64,000 nucleotides of DNA, taken from Delphinus delphis (taxonomy: Eukaryota > Chordata > Mammalia > Artiodactyla > Delphinidae). Below the pieces are notes generated by a model that ran no database searches, was not told the origin of the DNA, and worked only from the letters and a program-made list of their open reading frames with translations. The stretch covers positions 120,695,838 to 120,759,837 of the forward strand of contig NC_082687.1 in assembly GCF_949987515.2 (NCBI RefSeq). Reading direction: 5' to 3'. The position numbers were made by a program, and so were the translations under genes. Shown in pieces: positions 53,068-64,000 of the stretch (position 1 is its first letter; every line of letters starts with the position of its first letter).

Positions 53068-54437
53068 ATGAATGATGTGGAGAAAGTTTTAGTGGTCTGG
53101 ATAGAAGATCAAACCAGCTGCAACATTCCCTTAAGCCAAAGCCTAATCCAGAGCAAGGCCCAAACTCTCTTCAATTCTGTGAAGGGTGGTATAGATGATG
53201 AGGCTGCAGAAGAAAAGTCTAAAGCGAGCAAATGTCGATTCATGTTGTTTAAGGAAAGAAGCCGTCTCCATAACATCAAAGTGCAAGGTGAAACAGCAAG
53301 TGCTGATGGAGAAGCTGCAGCAGGTTATCCGAAAGATCTAGCTATGATGGTTTAATGAAGGTGGCTACCCTAGACAGCAGATTTTCATTGTAGATGAGAC
53401 GGCCTTACATTGGAAGAAGATGCCATCTAGGACTCTAATAGCTAGAGAGGAAAAGTCAGTGCCTGGCTTTAAAGCTTTAAAGGACAGGTTAACTCTTGTT
53501 AGGGGCTAGTGCAGCTGTTGACTTTAATTTGAAGCCAGTGCTCATTTACCATTCCAGAAATCCTAGGGTTCTTAACAGTGATGCTAAATCTACTCTGCCT
53601 GTGCTCTCTATAAATGGAACAGCAAAGCCTGGCTGACAATACATTTGTTTACAACATGGTTTTCTGAATATTTTAAGCCCACTATTGAGACCTAATACTC
53701 AGAAAAAAAAGCTCCTTTCAAAATATTACTGTTCATTGACAATTCATCCAAGAAGTCTGACGGAGATGTACAACAAGCTTAATATTGTTTTCATGCCTGC
53801 TAACACAACATCCGTTCTGCAGGCCATGGATCAAGGCATCATTTCGACTTTCAAGTCTTATTATTTAAGAAATACGTTTTGCAAGGATATAGCTACCATA
53901 GGTAGCGATTCCTCTGTTGGATCTGGGCAAAGTAAATTGAAAACCTTCTAAAAAAGATTCACCATTCTAGATGCCGTTAAGAACATTCATGATTCACAGA
54001 AGAGGTCTATACCAACATTCACAGGGGTTTGGAAGAAGTTGATTCTAACCCTTATGGATGACTTTGAGGGATTCAAGACTTCAGTGGCGGAAGTAATTGC
54101 AGATGTGGTAGAAATAGCAAGAGAACTGGAATTAGAAGTGGAGCCTGAAGATGTGACTGAATTGCTGCAATCTCATGGTACAACTTGAATGGCTGAGGAG
54201 TTGCTTCCTATGGATGAGCAAAGAAAGTGGTTTCTAGAGATGGAATTTACTCCTAGTGAAGAGGCTGTGAAAATTGTTGACATGACAACAAAGAAGTTGG
54301 AATTTTACATAAACTTAGTTAGAGCAGTGGCAGGGTTTGAGAAGATTGACTCCAATTTTGAAAGAAATTCTACTGTAGTTAAAATGCTGTCAAACATCGC
54401 ATACTACAGAGAAATTGTTTGTGAAAGGAAAAGTTGA
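53068..54437 (+). pseudogene. Tigger1 transposase pseudogene
   Basis: Three open pieces in different frames (53068-53355, 53685-53951, 54189-54437) are what remains of the DDE transposase. The codons after the SINE (about 54690-54798, with SYFKKLPQPPQPSASTLVSQ) continue the C-terminus. No full frame exists and there is no initiator in context. In mammals this family has been inactive for tens of millions of years. Confidence 0.88.
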
Positions 54438-54465
54438 TTGATGTGGCAGGCTTCACTGCTGTTTT

Positions 54466-54678
54466 TTTTTTTGGTTTTTTTTTTTTGCGGTACGCGGGCC
54501 TTTCACTGCTGTGGCCTCTTCCATTGCGGAGCATAGGCTCCGGACGCAGAGGCTCAGCGGCCATGGCTCACGGGCCTAGTCGCTCCGCGGCATGTGGGAT
54601 CTTCCCGGACCGGGGCACGAACCCGTGTCCCCTGCATTGGCAGGCGGACTCTCAACCACTGCGCCACCAGGGAAACCC
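54466..54678 (-). mobile_element. CHR-type SINE inside Tigger1
   Basis: Antisense copy with a poly-T tract broken by gg. The imperfect duplication cactgctgtttt (54454-54465) and cactggtgtctt (54679-54690) and the collinear Tigger1 text on both sides prove that the SINE came second. Confidence 0.93.
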
Positions 54679-55159
54679 CACTGGTGTCTTATTTTAAGAA
54701 ATTGCCCCAGCCGCCCCAGCCTTCAGCATCCACCCTGGTCAGTCAGCAGCATCAACATCAAGACAAGACTCTCCACCAGCGAAGGATTGTGACTCACTGA
54801 GGCTCAGATGATGATTAACATTTTTTAGCAATAAAGTATTTTTTAATTAAGGTATGTACATTATTTTTTAGACATAATGCTACTGCACACTTAATGGACT
54901 ACAGTGTAGTGTACACATAACTTTCACATACACTGGGAAACCAAAAAATCTGTGTGATTCACTTTATTGCGATGTTCGCCTTGCTGTGAGTGGTCTTGAA
55001 CCAAACCCACAGTATCTCTGAAGAAAGCCTGTAAATACTTGATGAGTATTTGCTAAAAACACAGATTTTCATTTACAGTAAAGGAAATCATTGGTAGGGT
55101 TAATGTGGTTCTTTTGTGGTACCACCTTTTCACTTCACCTTACACAGATACAGAGTAAT

Positions 55160-55545
55160 TACACACTCACCTGATCTTGTCCCGTAGTCCATCTGTCCCA
55201 AACTGTCTTAAATGCCATCAACATAACTCCCTATTGATAACCTCTAAGATGAAGTCTAAACTCTTTAGTTTGGTGTTCGTGACCTGGCTCGTGCCTTCTT
55301 CACTTTCATCTTACATTGTTCTGTTAAACCATTTTGTATTTTTGCACGTTGTCCTCCCCTCTGCCTGAAAAATTACTTTCTGACCTCTCAGTTACCAAAG
55401 ATCTTGTAATATGATTCCTAATACACACACACAAAGCTAACACATATATGCCTTGTGGTTCTTTTGTCTTATTCATCTTTGTGTCCCCTCTGTTTGGCAA
55501 ATAGTACCAACTAAATAAAGGTTTGTCGAATGACTGAATATTTTA
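55160..55545 (+). mobile_element. L2 LINE 3' part
   Basis: aagatgaagtctaaactctt, gttcgtgacctggctcgtgc, cctcccctctgcctgaaaaa, and the end ttgtgtcccctctgtttggc with taaataaaggtttgtcgaat follow L2 order. Confidence 0.7.
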
Positions 55546-55623
55546 TGTAGCATTTTGGTTCATAGTGGTTCTCATTTTTCAGAAATGGTTCTTTTACCTT
55601 TTCGTATAAAAATATATGTATAT

Positions 55624-58200
55624 ATATTTGGTAACAGCTTTATTGAGGTATAATTCACCTATCAGTCATTCACTTATTTAAAGGGTACAATTCAGTGGTC
55701 TAGTATATGCAAAAAGTTGTACAGGCGTCACTACATTTAATTTTAGAACATTTTCATCATCCCCAAAAGAAACCCTATACACTTTGCCCATCATCTTGCA
55801 ACCTGTGCATTCCCCCATTTTTAATTGTTTTTTATTTATTATTGAGTTGTACATGTACTAGATACAAGTCCTTTATTATATTTGATATCAGGTATATATG
55901 ATTTGCAAATATTTTCTGCCATTCAGTGAGCTGCCTCTTTTCATTTTCTTGATAATGTCCTTTGCAGCATAAAAGTTTTTGATTTCAGTGAAGTCCGGTG
56001 TCTCTATTTTTTCTTGACTTGTGTGTAGTTTTGGTGTCACATTTAAGAAAGTATTGCCAGATCCAAGGTCAGGAGGATTTACTGTATATTTTCTTCTAAG
56101 AGTTTATAAGAGTTGCTTATAGTTTTAGCATGTACATTTAGGTCTTTAATTTTTTTTCCCCCAGGTAGGGTTAACTCTGCTCCTCTGTGTGTAACCATAG
56201 GACTCTAAAACTCCAACTATAGCTTGGAGTCATAAACATATATGGGAAAAGTTTTGTTGTTTTTTTTTTTAAACTGTGGTAAACTATGCATAACATGAAA
56301 TTTACCATTTTAACCAGTCTTAAGTATATAATTGGGGGGTATTAAGTATATTCCCATTGCTGTGCAACCATCACCACCGTCTAGTCCTGTGATTTTAATT
56401 ATTTGGAAGGCTTAAGTTAAATTTAACTTTTTAGTAAATCTAGGACTACTCAGGTTATCTGTTTTTTTCTTGAGTTTGGTAGTTTGTATCTTTTAAGGAA
56501 TTGGTCCATTTTGCCTTAATTGCCTGATTTATGGACATAGTTGTTCGTAGTCTTCCTTATTATCTTTTTACTGTCTGTAGGATCAGTAGTGTTTTCACTT
56601 TCATTTCTAATACTGTTTATGTCTTCTCTTTTTTTTCATGATCATTCTGCCTGGAGGTCTAGCAGTTTTATTGATTTTTTTCAAATTATCAGCTTTTTGT
56701 TTTATTTTTCTGATTTTGATTTCATTGATTTCTGTGCTAATCTTTGTTATTTCCTTCCTTGTTTGCATTAGGCTTAATCTGGTCTTCTTCCTTTAGTTTA
56801 AGGTGAGAGCTGTGGTTAGTGAGTTTAGTTCTGTCTCTTCTAGGTCTGTGTTCAGTGCTATAAATAATCATTAAGCATTGTTTTAGCTGCATCCGACATA
56901 TTTGATATGTTGGATTTTCATTTCCATTTAGTTCAAAATATTTTTTATTTCCTTTGAAACATCTTTAACTTAACATGGTCTACCTTCTAGTGATAATGTA
57001 TCACATGTGTAGTGTAAGAACCTTAAAACAGTGTACTTCTTTTGCTCCCCTCCTGGCCTTTGTGCTGTTGTCATACATTTTACTTTTACATGGTTGTGAA
57101 CCCCAGAGTACATTGTCATCATTTTTGCTCTAAATAGTATATTCCGTTTGAAGTATTCCGTTTGAAAATTTTCTATGTTTACACAATGTAATTACCACTT
57201 CCAGCTCTCTTTAGTCTTTTGTGTAGATTCAGGTTTCCATCTGGTATCATTTTCCTTCTTCCTGAAGGGCTTACTTTAACATATCCTGTAATGCAGGTGT
57301 GCTGGTCAAGAATTCTTTCAGTTTTTGCATGTCTCAAAAAAGTCATTATTTTGTTTTTGTTTTAAAAAGATACTTTTATTGGGTAAAGAATTTAGATTGA
57401 CAGTGATACCCCTCCCGTAACCCACGCACCCCTAGTTCTTTAATGATTTGCTCCACTCTCTGCTTTCTTGCATTATTTTTGAAAAGAAATCTGCTGTCTC
57501 CATTTTCATTGTTTTCTGTGTGTAACATATCTTTTTTTTTTCCTCAGGTTGCTTTTAAGATTTTCTCTTTAACACTTGTTTTAAGCAATTTGATTATCAT
57601 GTGCCTTGGTAGTTTTCTTCTTGTTTCTTGTGCTAGTTCATTAGTCCCCTCACTGGGGACTAAAAATACACATGTACATTTGTCTGCTTGAGATTCTCCC
57701 AAAGCCCAGTAATGCTGTGTTCATTTTTTATATTCCTCTGTTTTCTTTCTCCCTTTTTTTTGTTTTAGAGGGTCTCTATTGCTGTGCCTACCAGTTCACT
57801 AACCTTTTTTCCCCATTAAAGTGTCTGATCAGCTGTTAGTTCCATCCAGTGCATTTTTAAAATTATGGACACTGTAGTATTTCTTTAGAAATTTGATTTT
57901 TATACTTTTTATATTTTTTTCTTCTCTACTTAATGTTTTCAATGTTTCCTTCATTTGAACATATGCAACATATTTATAATAATAGCTGTTATAATGTCCT
58001 TGTCTTCTAATTCTATCTGTGTAATTTCTGAATCAGCTTCAATTTATTGATTTTTTTTCCTTATTATAGATTATATTTCCCTGCTTCTTTGCATGCATGA
58101 TGCATTTTGATTGGTTTCCAGAAATTCTGATTTTTACTTTGTTGGGAGATGAATGCTTTATATTCATAAAAATACTCTTGAGATTTATTCTGGGGTGTGG
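55624..58200 (-). mobile_element. Old L1M, antisense
   Basis: Starts with the L1M 3'UTR hallmark taacagctttattgaggtat with aattcacctatcagtcattc and aagggtacaattcagtggtc. A second similar piece sits at 56270-56390 (catgaaatttaccattttaa, gctgtgcaaccatcaccacc). The rest reads as antisense ORF2 and ORF1 with many stops, including atgtgccttggtagttttct near 57600. Confidence 0.75.
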
Positions 58201-58984
58201 TTAAGTTATTTGGAAAGTTTGATCCTTTTTGGTCTTGCCTTCAAATTTTCTCAGGTGGTACCACGGCAATGTTTTGTCTAGGGTTAATTTTTCCCTACTA
58301 GTGAGCTAAGATCCTTATCAATATCCTACCTGATGCTCTGTAAATTATGAGGGTCCACTCTGGCTGTTGAGAGCAGGCATGCTTCCTTCTAGTCCTTTTA
58401 GGTCTCTGGTTTCTTTTTTTTTTTTTTTCCTGGCCTCATTTGTTTTGCTCACATGCGTGTACTGATAACTGAATATTTGATGGAGACCCTCTACAGAGTT
58501 CAGGAGTTCTCTCTCTGTCTCTGTACCTCTTTTACCTCTAATACTCTGCCCTGCAATACCTACCTCTTTGACTTTCCCATACTCCCAGCTTCATTTTCTC
58601 ATCTCAGGGAGACTGTGGTCTCTGCTTAGGTTTCCTCTCCACTGCTGCAACCTGTGGCCTTTCTCCAGGCAGTTAGATAGGCACAGTCATAGGGTTCACC
58701 TCATTGTTTCCCTTCTCTCAAGGATCACCCTCCTTCATTGCCTGATGGCCAATGTCCTAAGAGTTTGTCAGCTTTTTAAGTTTTTTTCAGACAGAAAGGT
58801 AAATCTTATTTCTTTTACTCCTTGGCTGTAAGCAAAGGTCCCTATTTGGCAGTTTTCAGAAATACCATTTTTAATAATTTACATCTAAGCCACAGGGTGG
58901 GACGCATTCCAATGCCCCATGTTAGAATCATCATGTCAGAATTTCATGTACTCTTCAGAAAAATGCTTTGCAGTTTTTTATATA

Positions 58985-60899
58985 GGTTTTCTTTTTACAT
59001 CTTTATTGGCATATAATTGCTTTACAAGGTTTTGTTAGTTTCTGCTGTACAACAAGGTGAATCAGCTATATGTACACATATATCCCCATATCCCCTCCCT
59101 CTTGAGCCTCCCTCCCACCCTCCCTATCCCACCCCTCTAGGTCATCACAAAGCATCGAGCTGATCTCCCAGTTTTATGCAGCAGCTTCCCATTAGCTATC
59201 TATTTTACATTTGGTAGTGTATATATGTCAGTGCTACTCTCTCACTTCGTCCCAACTTCCCCTTCCCACCGTGTCCTCGAGTCTGTTTTCCATGTCTGCG
59301 TCTTTATTCCTGCCCTGCCACTAGGTTCATCAGTACCATTTTTTTAGATTCCATATATATGTGTTAGCATATGATATTTGTTTTCCTCTTTCTGACTTAC
59401 TTTGCTCTGTATGACAGACTCTAGGTCCATCCACCTCATTACAAATAACTCAGTTTCGTTCCTTTTTATGGCTGAGTGATATTCCATTGTATAAATGTGC
59501 CACATCTTCTTTATCCATTTATCTGTCAATAGATATTCAGGATTCTTCCATGTCCTGGCTATTGTAAATAGTGCTGCAGTGAACATTGTGGTATATGACT
59601 CTTTTTGAATTATGGTTTTCTCAGGGTATATGCCCAGTAGTGGGATTACTGGGTCATATGGTAGTTCTATTTTTGGTTTTTTAAGGAACCTCCATACTGT
59701 TCTCCACAGTGGCTGTATCAATTTACATTCCCATCAACAGTGCAGGAGGGTTCTCTTTTCTCCACACCCTCTCCAGCATTTATTGTTTCTAGATTTTTTG
59801 ATGATGGCTATTCTGACTGGTGTGAGGTGTTACCTCATTGTGGTTTTGATTTGCATTTCTCTAATGATTAGTGATGGTTAGCATCTTTTCATGTGTTTGT
59901 TGGCAATCCGTATGTCTTCTTTGGAGAAATATCTGTTTAGGTGTCCGGCCATTTTTGGATTGGGTTGTTTGGTTTTTTTGATATGGAGTTGCACAAGCTG
60001 CTTGTATATTTTGGAGATTAATCCTTTGTCAGTTGCTCCATTTGCAAATATTTTCTTCCATTCTGAGGGTTGTCTTTTCATCTTGTTTATGGTTTCTGTT
60101 GCTGTGCAAAAGCTTTTAAGTTTCATTAGGTCCCATTTGTTTATTTTTATTTCCGTTACTCTAGGAGGTGGGTAAAAAAGGATCTTGCTGTGATTTATGT
60201 CATAGAGTGTTCTGCCTATGTTTTCCTCTAAGAGTTTGATGGTGTCTGGCCTTACATTTAGGTCTTTAATCCATTTTGAGTTTATTTTTGTGTATGGTGT
60301 TAGGGAGTGTTCTAATTTCATTCTTTTATATGTAGCTGACCAGTTTTCCCAGCACCACTTATTGAAGAGACTATCTTTTCTCCATCGTATATTCTTGCCT
60401 CCTTTGACAAAGATAAGGTGATCATATGTGTATGGGTTTATCTCTGGGCTTTCTATCCTGTTCCATTAACTATATTTCTGTTTTTTTGCCAGTACCATAC
60501 TGTCTTGATTACTGTAGCTTGTAGTATAGTCTGAAGTCTGGGAGCCTGATTCCTCCAGCTCCGTTTATCGTTCTCAAGATTGCTTTGGCTATTCGGGGTC
60601 TTTTGTGTTTCCATACAAATTGTGAAATTTTTTGTTCTAGTTCTGTGAAAAATTCCATTGGTAGTTTGATACGGATTGCATTGAATCTGTAGATTGCTTT
60701 GGGTAGTAGAGTCATTTTCACAATGTTGATTCTTCCAATCCAAGAACATGGTATATCTCTCCATCTGTTTGTATCATCTTTGATTTCTTTCATCAGTGTC
60801 TTATAGTTTTCTGCATACAGATCTTTTGCCTCCTTAGGTAGGTTTATTCCTAGGTATTTTATTCTTTTTGTTGCAATGGTAAATGGGAGTTTTGGGGGC
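58985..60899 (-). mobile_element. 5'-truncated artiodactyl-type L1, antisense
   Basis: Begins acatctttattggcatataa and runs through the 3'UTR into ORF2. Minus-strand frames 59344-59721 ([33 protein letters not shown]), 59878-60321 and 60509-60793 ([20 protein letters not shown]) are ORF2p C-terminal pieces, split by stops and frameshifts. The truncated 5' end abuts an 18-base T run (60901-60918). Closely related to the copy at 47882. Confidence 0.9.
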
Positions 60900-61229
60900 T
60901 TTTTTTTTTTTTTTTTTAAGTGTTATACGAGTGAACTTTCTCCTGGTATTGACCCAATAGAAAGACCAAAGCTGTAAGGTGGAATGGTATATGATGCAAA
61001 AGTGGGAAAGATGGGATAGATTGAGAAAATGTAATCTGAAAATTAGCAGATGTCTGAGAACTCCACTATAAACCTAACATAAATTAAAAGATGAGTTTAA
61101 TAGCCTGAGATAAAGTTTCCCTAATGTTCAGGCCTATAGATGGGTAGTGGGGGAGTAGGTGGGAATGTGAGTTTTAGGGAATTCTAAGTTGTTTGTAATT
61201 TTATCATCTTTCTCTCTGTCTTTGTTGGG

Positions 61230-61690
61230 GGACCTCAGGATCACCCTCAGGCTTGATGATTCACTGGAAGGGCTCACTGCACTCAGAAGGTGTTATACTC
61301 ATGGTTATGATTTATTACTGTGAAAGGATACAGATCAAAATACTCAAAAGTGAAAAGTCACATGAGGTGAAGTCCAGGAGAAAACAGGAGCAAGCTTCTA
61401 GGTGTACTCTCCCAATGGAGTCACTTGGGAGCACACTTAATTCTCCCCTAAACAGTGTGTGACAATATGTGTGAACTGTTATTGACCAGGGAGGCTGACC
61501 TGAACCTTGGTTTCCAGGGTTTCATTGCAGGTCAGTCAGTGTAGGTATACAGCACCGGAATGTCTGACTTCAGCTTCTTAGATTCTAGCTCTTCCCAGAG
61601 CAAAAACAAATGTCCATAAATCACCTTGTCAGGGTCAACTTATCTGGTCAGACAGGTATAGCATAGCCCAGGGCCTCAGGCAAACAAAAA
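61230..61690 (+). repeat. Unassigned interspersed repeat, copy B
   Basis: Homologous in order to 32560-32900 (ggttatgatttattactgtg, aggagcaagcttctagg, ctctcccaatggagtcact, gtgtgtgacaatatgtgtga). Better preserved than copy A. Probably an ancient LTR; family not named. Confidence 0.5.
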
Positions 61691-61859
61691 CACTCTTAGA
61701 GGCACAGTATTTAAAAGGCCCAAAGAATATCTCCCAGAAGACTGCTAAGGGCCAGTCCTAAAGACTGGCCTTTCTTTGAAATGGGCGGGGTTTGAATAAC
61801 ACAGGTTTTCTGATTAAACCTGTCTTGAACACTATTTACTAAACTCCATACTTTAGTTG

Positions 61860-62110
61860 GATTTCATTAGTTCTTCCTAATGTCCTTTGTCTATTTCAGG
61901 ATCCCATCTAAGCTATCACATTACATTCAGTTGTCATGTCTTTGGCTTCTCTGGGCTATGACAGTGTTTCTGTTCTTAACAGTTTTGAGGTATACTGCTT
62001 AGGTCTTTTTTATAGAATGACCCTCAATTTGAGTTTGGGCTGTTGTTTTCATTACGGTTAGGCTGGGATTATGGGGTTTTGGGAGGAAGACCACTGAAAT
62101 GAAATGTCAT
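61860..62110 (-). repeat. Possible L1M 3'UTR remnant, antisense
   Basis: cattcagttgtcatgtcttt, gaatgaccctcaatttgagt and tagaatgaccctc-type phrases resemble the 3'UTR of old L1M families. Diverged. Confidence 0.4.
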
Positions 62111-62539
62111 ACTCATCATAGCTCAACAAAACTATAAAATTAATTATCTAAGGTAAAACTCCTCCAGCCCCTCAGAAGTACTTAACCAGAATTTAGGCTG
62201 ATGTGCTGCTTACGTACAGAATTTATACTCAATGGCTCTTAGAACTGTTCTCTTTTCAGTAGTGTCAAGATCTCTAATGTGCATAACTTCAGATTTTTCT
62301 AGAGACAGCAGGGAAAAGAACAGTAAGTATGACAGTAACTGATCAAGTCATAGTTGAGGGAAGCTAAAATGGGTCTGTTTTACCAGATTGAATCTGGAAT
62401 GATAACGAGTCAGGTCCCTCAGTATGACTCTGCCGTTACTCTCATGCATCTCTTCCTTCCCCAGGATGAACTAGAAGCCAGTATTAGGGGCTACAAATGG
62501 TTCAGTGTCATTCAGTCTCTTTAGTTGCCTAACTGCTAC

Positions 62540-62835
62540 TTATCTTTCCTGCCTGTTTAAATATCAGATCTTCTAGAAAGCTGTATTTAACACTCTAGGA
62601 CCCTCCAGACCTATTATGTACTATTTGTAGCACCCCATACAATTTTTTGTCTGGTCTTTAAATTAAATACTTATTAGTGTATTTGTTTAATGTTTGCCTC
62701 TCCTTTCAGTCTATAAGCTCCATGATGTAGAGACCATGTCAGTCTTGTTCATTTTTTGTTATCTCACTCTGTATATTCTACCTGTATTCCTAGAGCCTGG
62801 CTAAGCACTCAAAACCTAACAGCCTTTTGCACTAA
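62540..62835 (+). mobile_element. L2 LINE 3' part
   Basis: tttcagtctataagctccat with gatgtagagaccatgtcagt and the ctagagcctggctaagcact end are L2 3' phrases. Confidence 0.6.
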
Positions 62836-63103
62836 GATGAATATATTTGAGTGAATGAGTGAATAAATAAGTGAGTAAATAAATGGATATTTGATATTAA
62901 AACCTCTGTTAGTATACCTATAGGAGTCTGACTTTCTTGTTGATATCTGCAGCAGAGGAGACCCATACTTGTCAGAACTTATAAAAGATGGCACAGTTAG
63001 ACAACATTTACCATAGGACAGTTAATTTTTTCTCAACAATCTACCACTTAGGCTTGGTCAGTTCTCTGAGACTTGCCTGACCTGTCTCAGTGAACTTAGT
63101 GTA

Positions 63104-63186
63104 TGCCTAGGATAAATTTCTAGGCATAATTTCTAGGATAAATTTCTAGGCATAGAAATTTGTCCTAGGCATATAATTTCTCTAGG
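63104..63186. repeat. Direct plus inverted repeat cluster
   Basis: ctaggataaatttctaggca occurs at 63107-63126 and again from about 63133, followed by an inverted version (agaaatttgtcctaggcata, about 63153-63172). The unit itself is partly palindromic, so several hairpins are possible. Confidence 0.85.
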
Positions 63187-64000
63187 CAGCTTCTTTCTCT
63201 GCGATTTTCTTGCGGCATCTTTTGGCCTGATTCTCAAGGTGATTCTGTCCCACTAACGTTCATCCCCCTATTACGTGCAGCACATTTAGCAGCCAGGGAC
63301 CAGCTTTGAGTATGAAGGTAAAATCTTTTATTCTTTTTCTAAATATTGCCCATTAAGACTGTGCTGTAAGGATTGTTTGCTAGTATCTCTTTAACCCTTT
63401 TTCAGGGATTTCTCCTTATATCTGTAGACCTCAAACCAAAACAACATAGAGAATAACCGATGCTCTCTGGCCGGCAGCATTGGTTATTCTCCCCCATGTA
63501 GGAGCTTCCTTTCTGGTCTGTATCTCAGGACGTAGTCGGGACTGCTTAGGAAGTTTGCTTACATGAGTTTGCTCAGCTTTCTGACAAAGAAGGGCCTCTT
63601 CTCTTTGCCTTCTATTTAACAAAAACTTGGAGCATCCCTTTAGCCAGTCTTGTCAGCAGAAGATTTTTCTCTATATATATGCAAACATTTTTATTGTCAA
63701 CCAGCCATCAAAGGAGATTCAGGGGAAATGGTTTGAATTTATGACCCAACTATTTGGACAGATCTGGGCTAGAAAATGTCTTGCAAAGCATATGTATAGC
63801 CCTTGTACACTATTACATGTTGGCAACATTTTTTGCTAGTTCTGACCACACATGTTGGTTTATTCCTAACTCCCTAAATCTCTCCCGTTTTCCCCATCTC
63901 ACTTCCTACAGCCTGTCTCCCTGCCATTTCTACCCCTTCTGCTACTTTTTTTTTTAAGATAACCCAAGAGAAATGTGCATCTGCCCATTAATTTATTCCT

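Larger units (their letters stand above)
52432..55031 (+). mobile_element. Tigger1 DNA transposon, near full length
   Basis: The ends CAAGCACAGCTCATTTTG and AAGAAAGCCTG match Tigger1 termini in position and lie between TA dinucleotides (52430-52431, 55032-55033). The interior reads collinearly with the Tigger1 pogo-type transposase. Degraded frames at 53068-53355 ([20 protein letters not shown]), 53685-53951 ([15 protein letters not shown] [20 protein letters not shown]) and 54189-54437 carry parts of the CENP-B-like DNA-binding and DDE regions. Frameshifts and stops break the gene. Without the SINE at 54466-54678 the element is about 2.4 kb, the family's full length. Confidence 0.93.
42591..64000 (+). 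other. AFG2A: AFG2A intron, start of (at least 21.4 kb)
   Basis: It begins gtaagt and continues past the window end. It contains L1 pieces (42690-43440, 47882-52080, 55624-58200, 58985-60899), an MLT1-like LTR (43840-44330), L2 ends, a Tigger1 transposon (52432-55031), two CHR SINEs and another unassigned old repeat (61230-61690). Stretches 44340-46390, 47010-47865, 52097-52430 and 62860-64000 show no recognised gene or family. Confidence 0.78.

Noticed and set aside
53068..53355. 95-residue protein that could look like a TIGD-type domesticated gene
   Set aside because: It sits in a complete Tigger1 element with terminal repeats, and the transposase frame is broken repeatedly, so this is a decayed transposon rather than a domesticated gene.

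Overview
This is a mammalian, almost certainly cetacean, genomic window. The evidence for a whale or dolphin is about ten near-identical ~200-bp tRNA-derived SINEs of the CHR type (A-box-like tggcgcagtgg, B-box-like gggttcgtgcc, A-rich tail). They are spread through the window with clean target-site duplications, alongside three longer CHR-1-like copies and artiodactyl-type L1s. There is no prokaryotic-style gene packing. Coding sequence is about 1.7 kb in 64 kb, all split into exons with GT-AG introns.

The only host gene recognised is AFG2A (SPATA5), a Cdc48/p97-family AAA+ ATPase that releases the recycling factor RSL24D1 from cytoplasmic pre-60S ribosomes. Nine consecutive coding exons lie on the + strand: 5252-5373, 6405-6562, 10114-10172, 10814-11458, 12416-12545, 13048-13104, 14593-14716, 17151-17406 and 42436-42590. 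They join in one open frame of 1706 nt, about 568 codons, with matching phases at every junction. They encode the N-terminal Cdc48-N-like domain, a variable linker, the whole D1 AAA module (Walker A, pore loop, Walker B, sensor 1, arginine fingers) and the start of the D1-D2 linker. The first exon and the D2 half were not found and should lie outside the window.

Layout: 1-5251 is the end of the upstream intron (SINE, L1, L2). From 5252 to 17406 eight exons are separated by short introns of 0.5-3.6 kb. From 17407 to 42435 is a 25-kb intron full of repeats. From 42591 to 64000 is at least 21.4 kb of the next intron. It carries a 5'UTR-bearing but internally deleted L1 (47882-52080), a near-full-length Tigger1 DNA transposon split by a younger SINE (52432-55031), and further L1, L2, LTR-like and MIR remnants.

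Most open reading frames outside the nine exons are antisense or sense readings of SINEs and LINE pieces. I see no undescribed gene system. The most interesting signals are transposon archaeology and its contact with splicing: a SINE ending 29 nt before an exon, a three-deep nested insertion, two insertions at one 16-bp target site, and a CpG-rich L1 5'UTR that could act as an intronic promoter.
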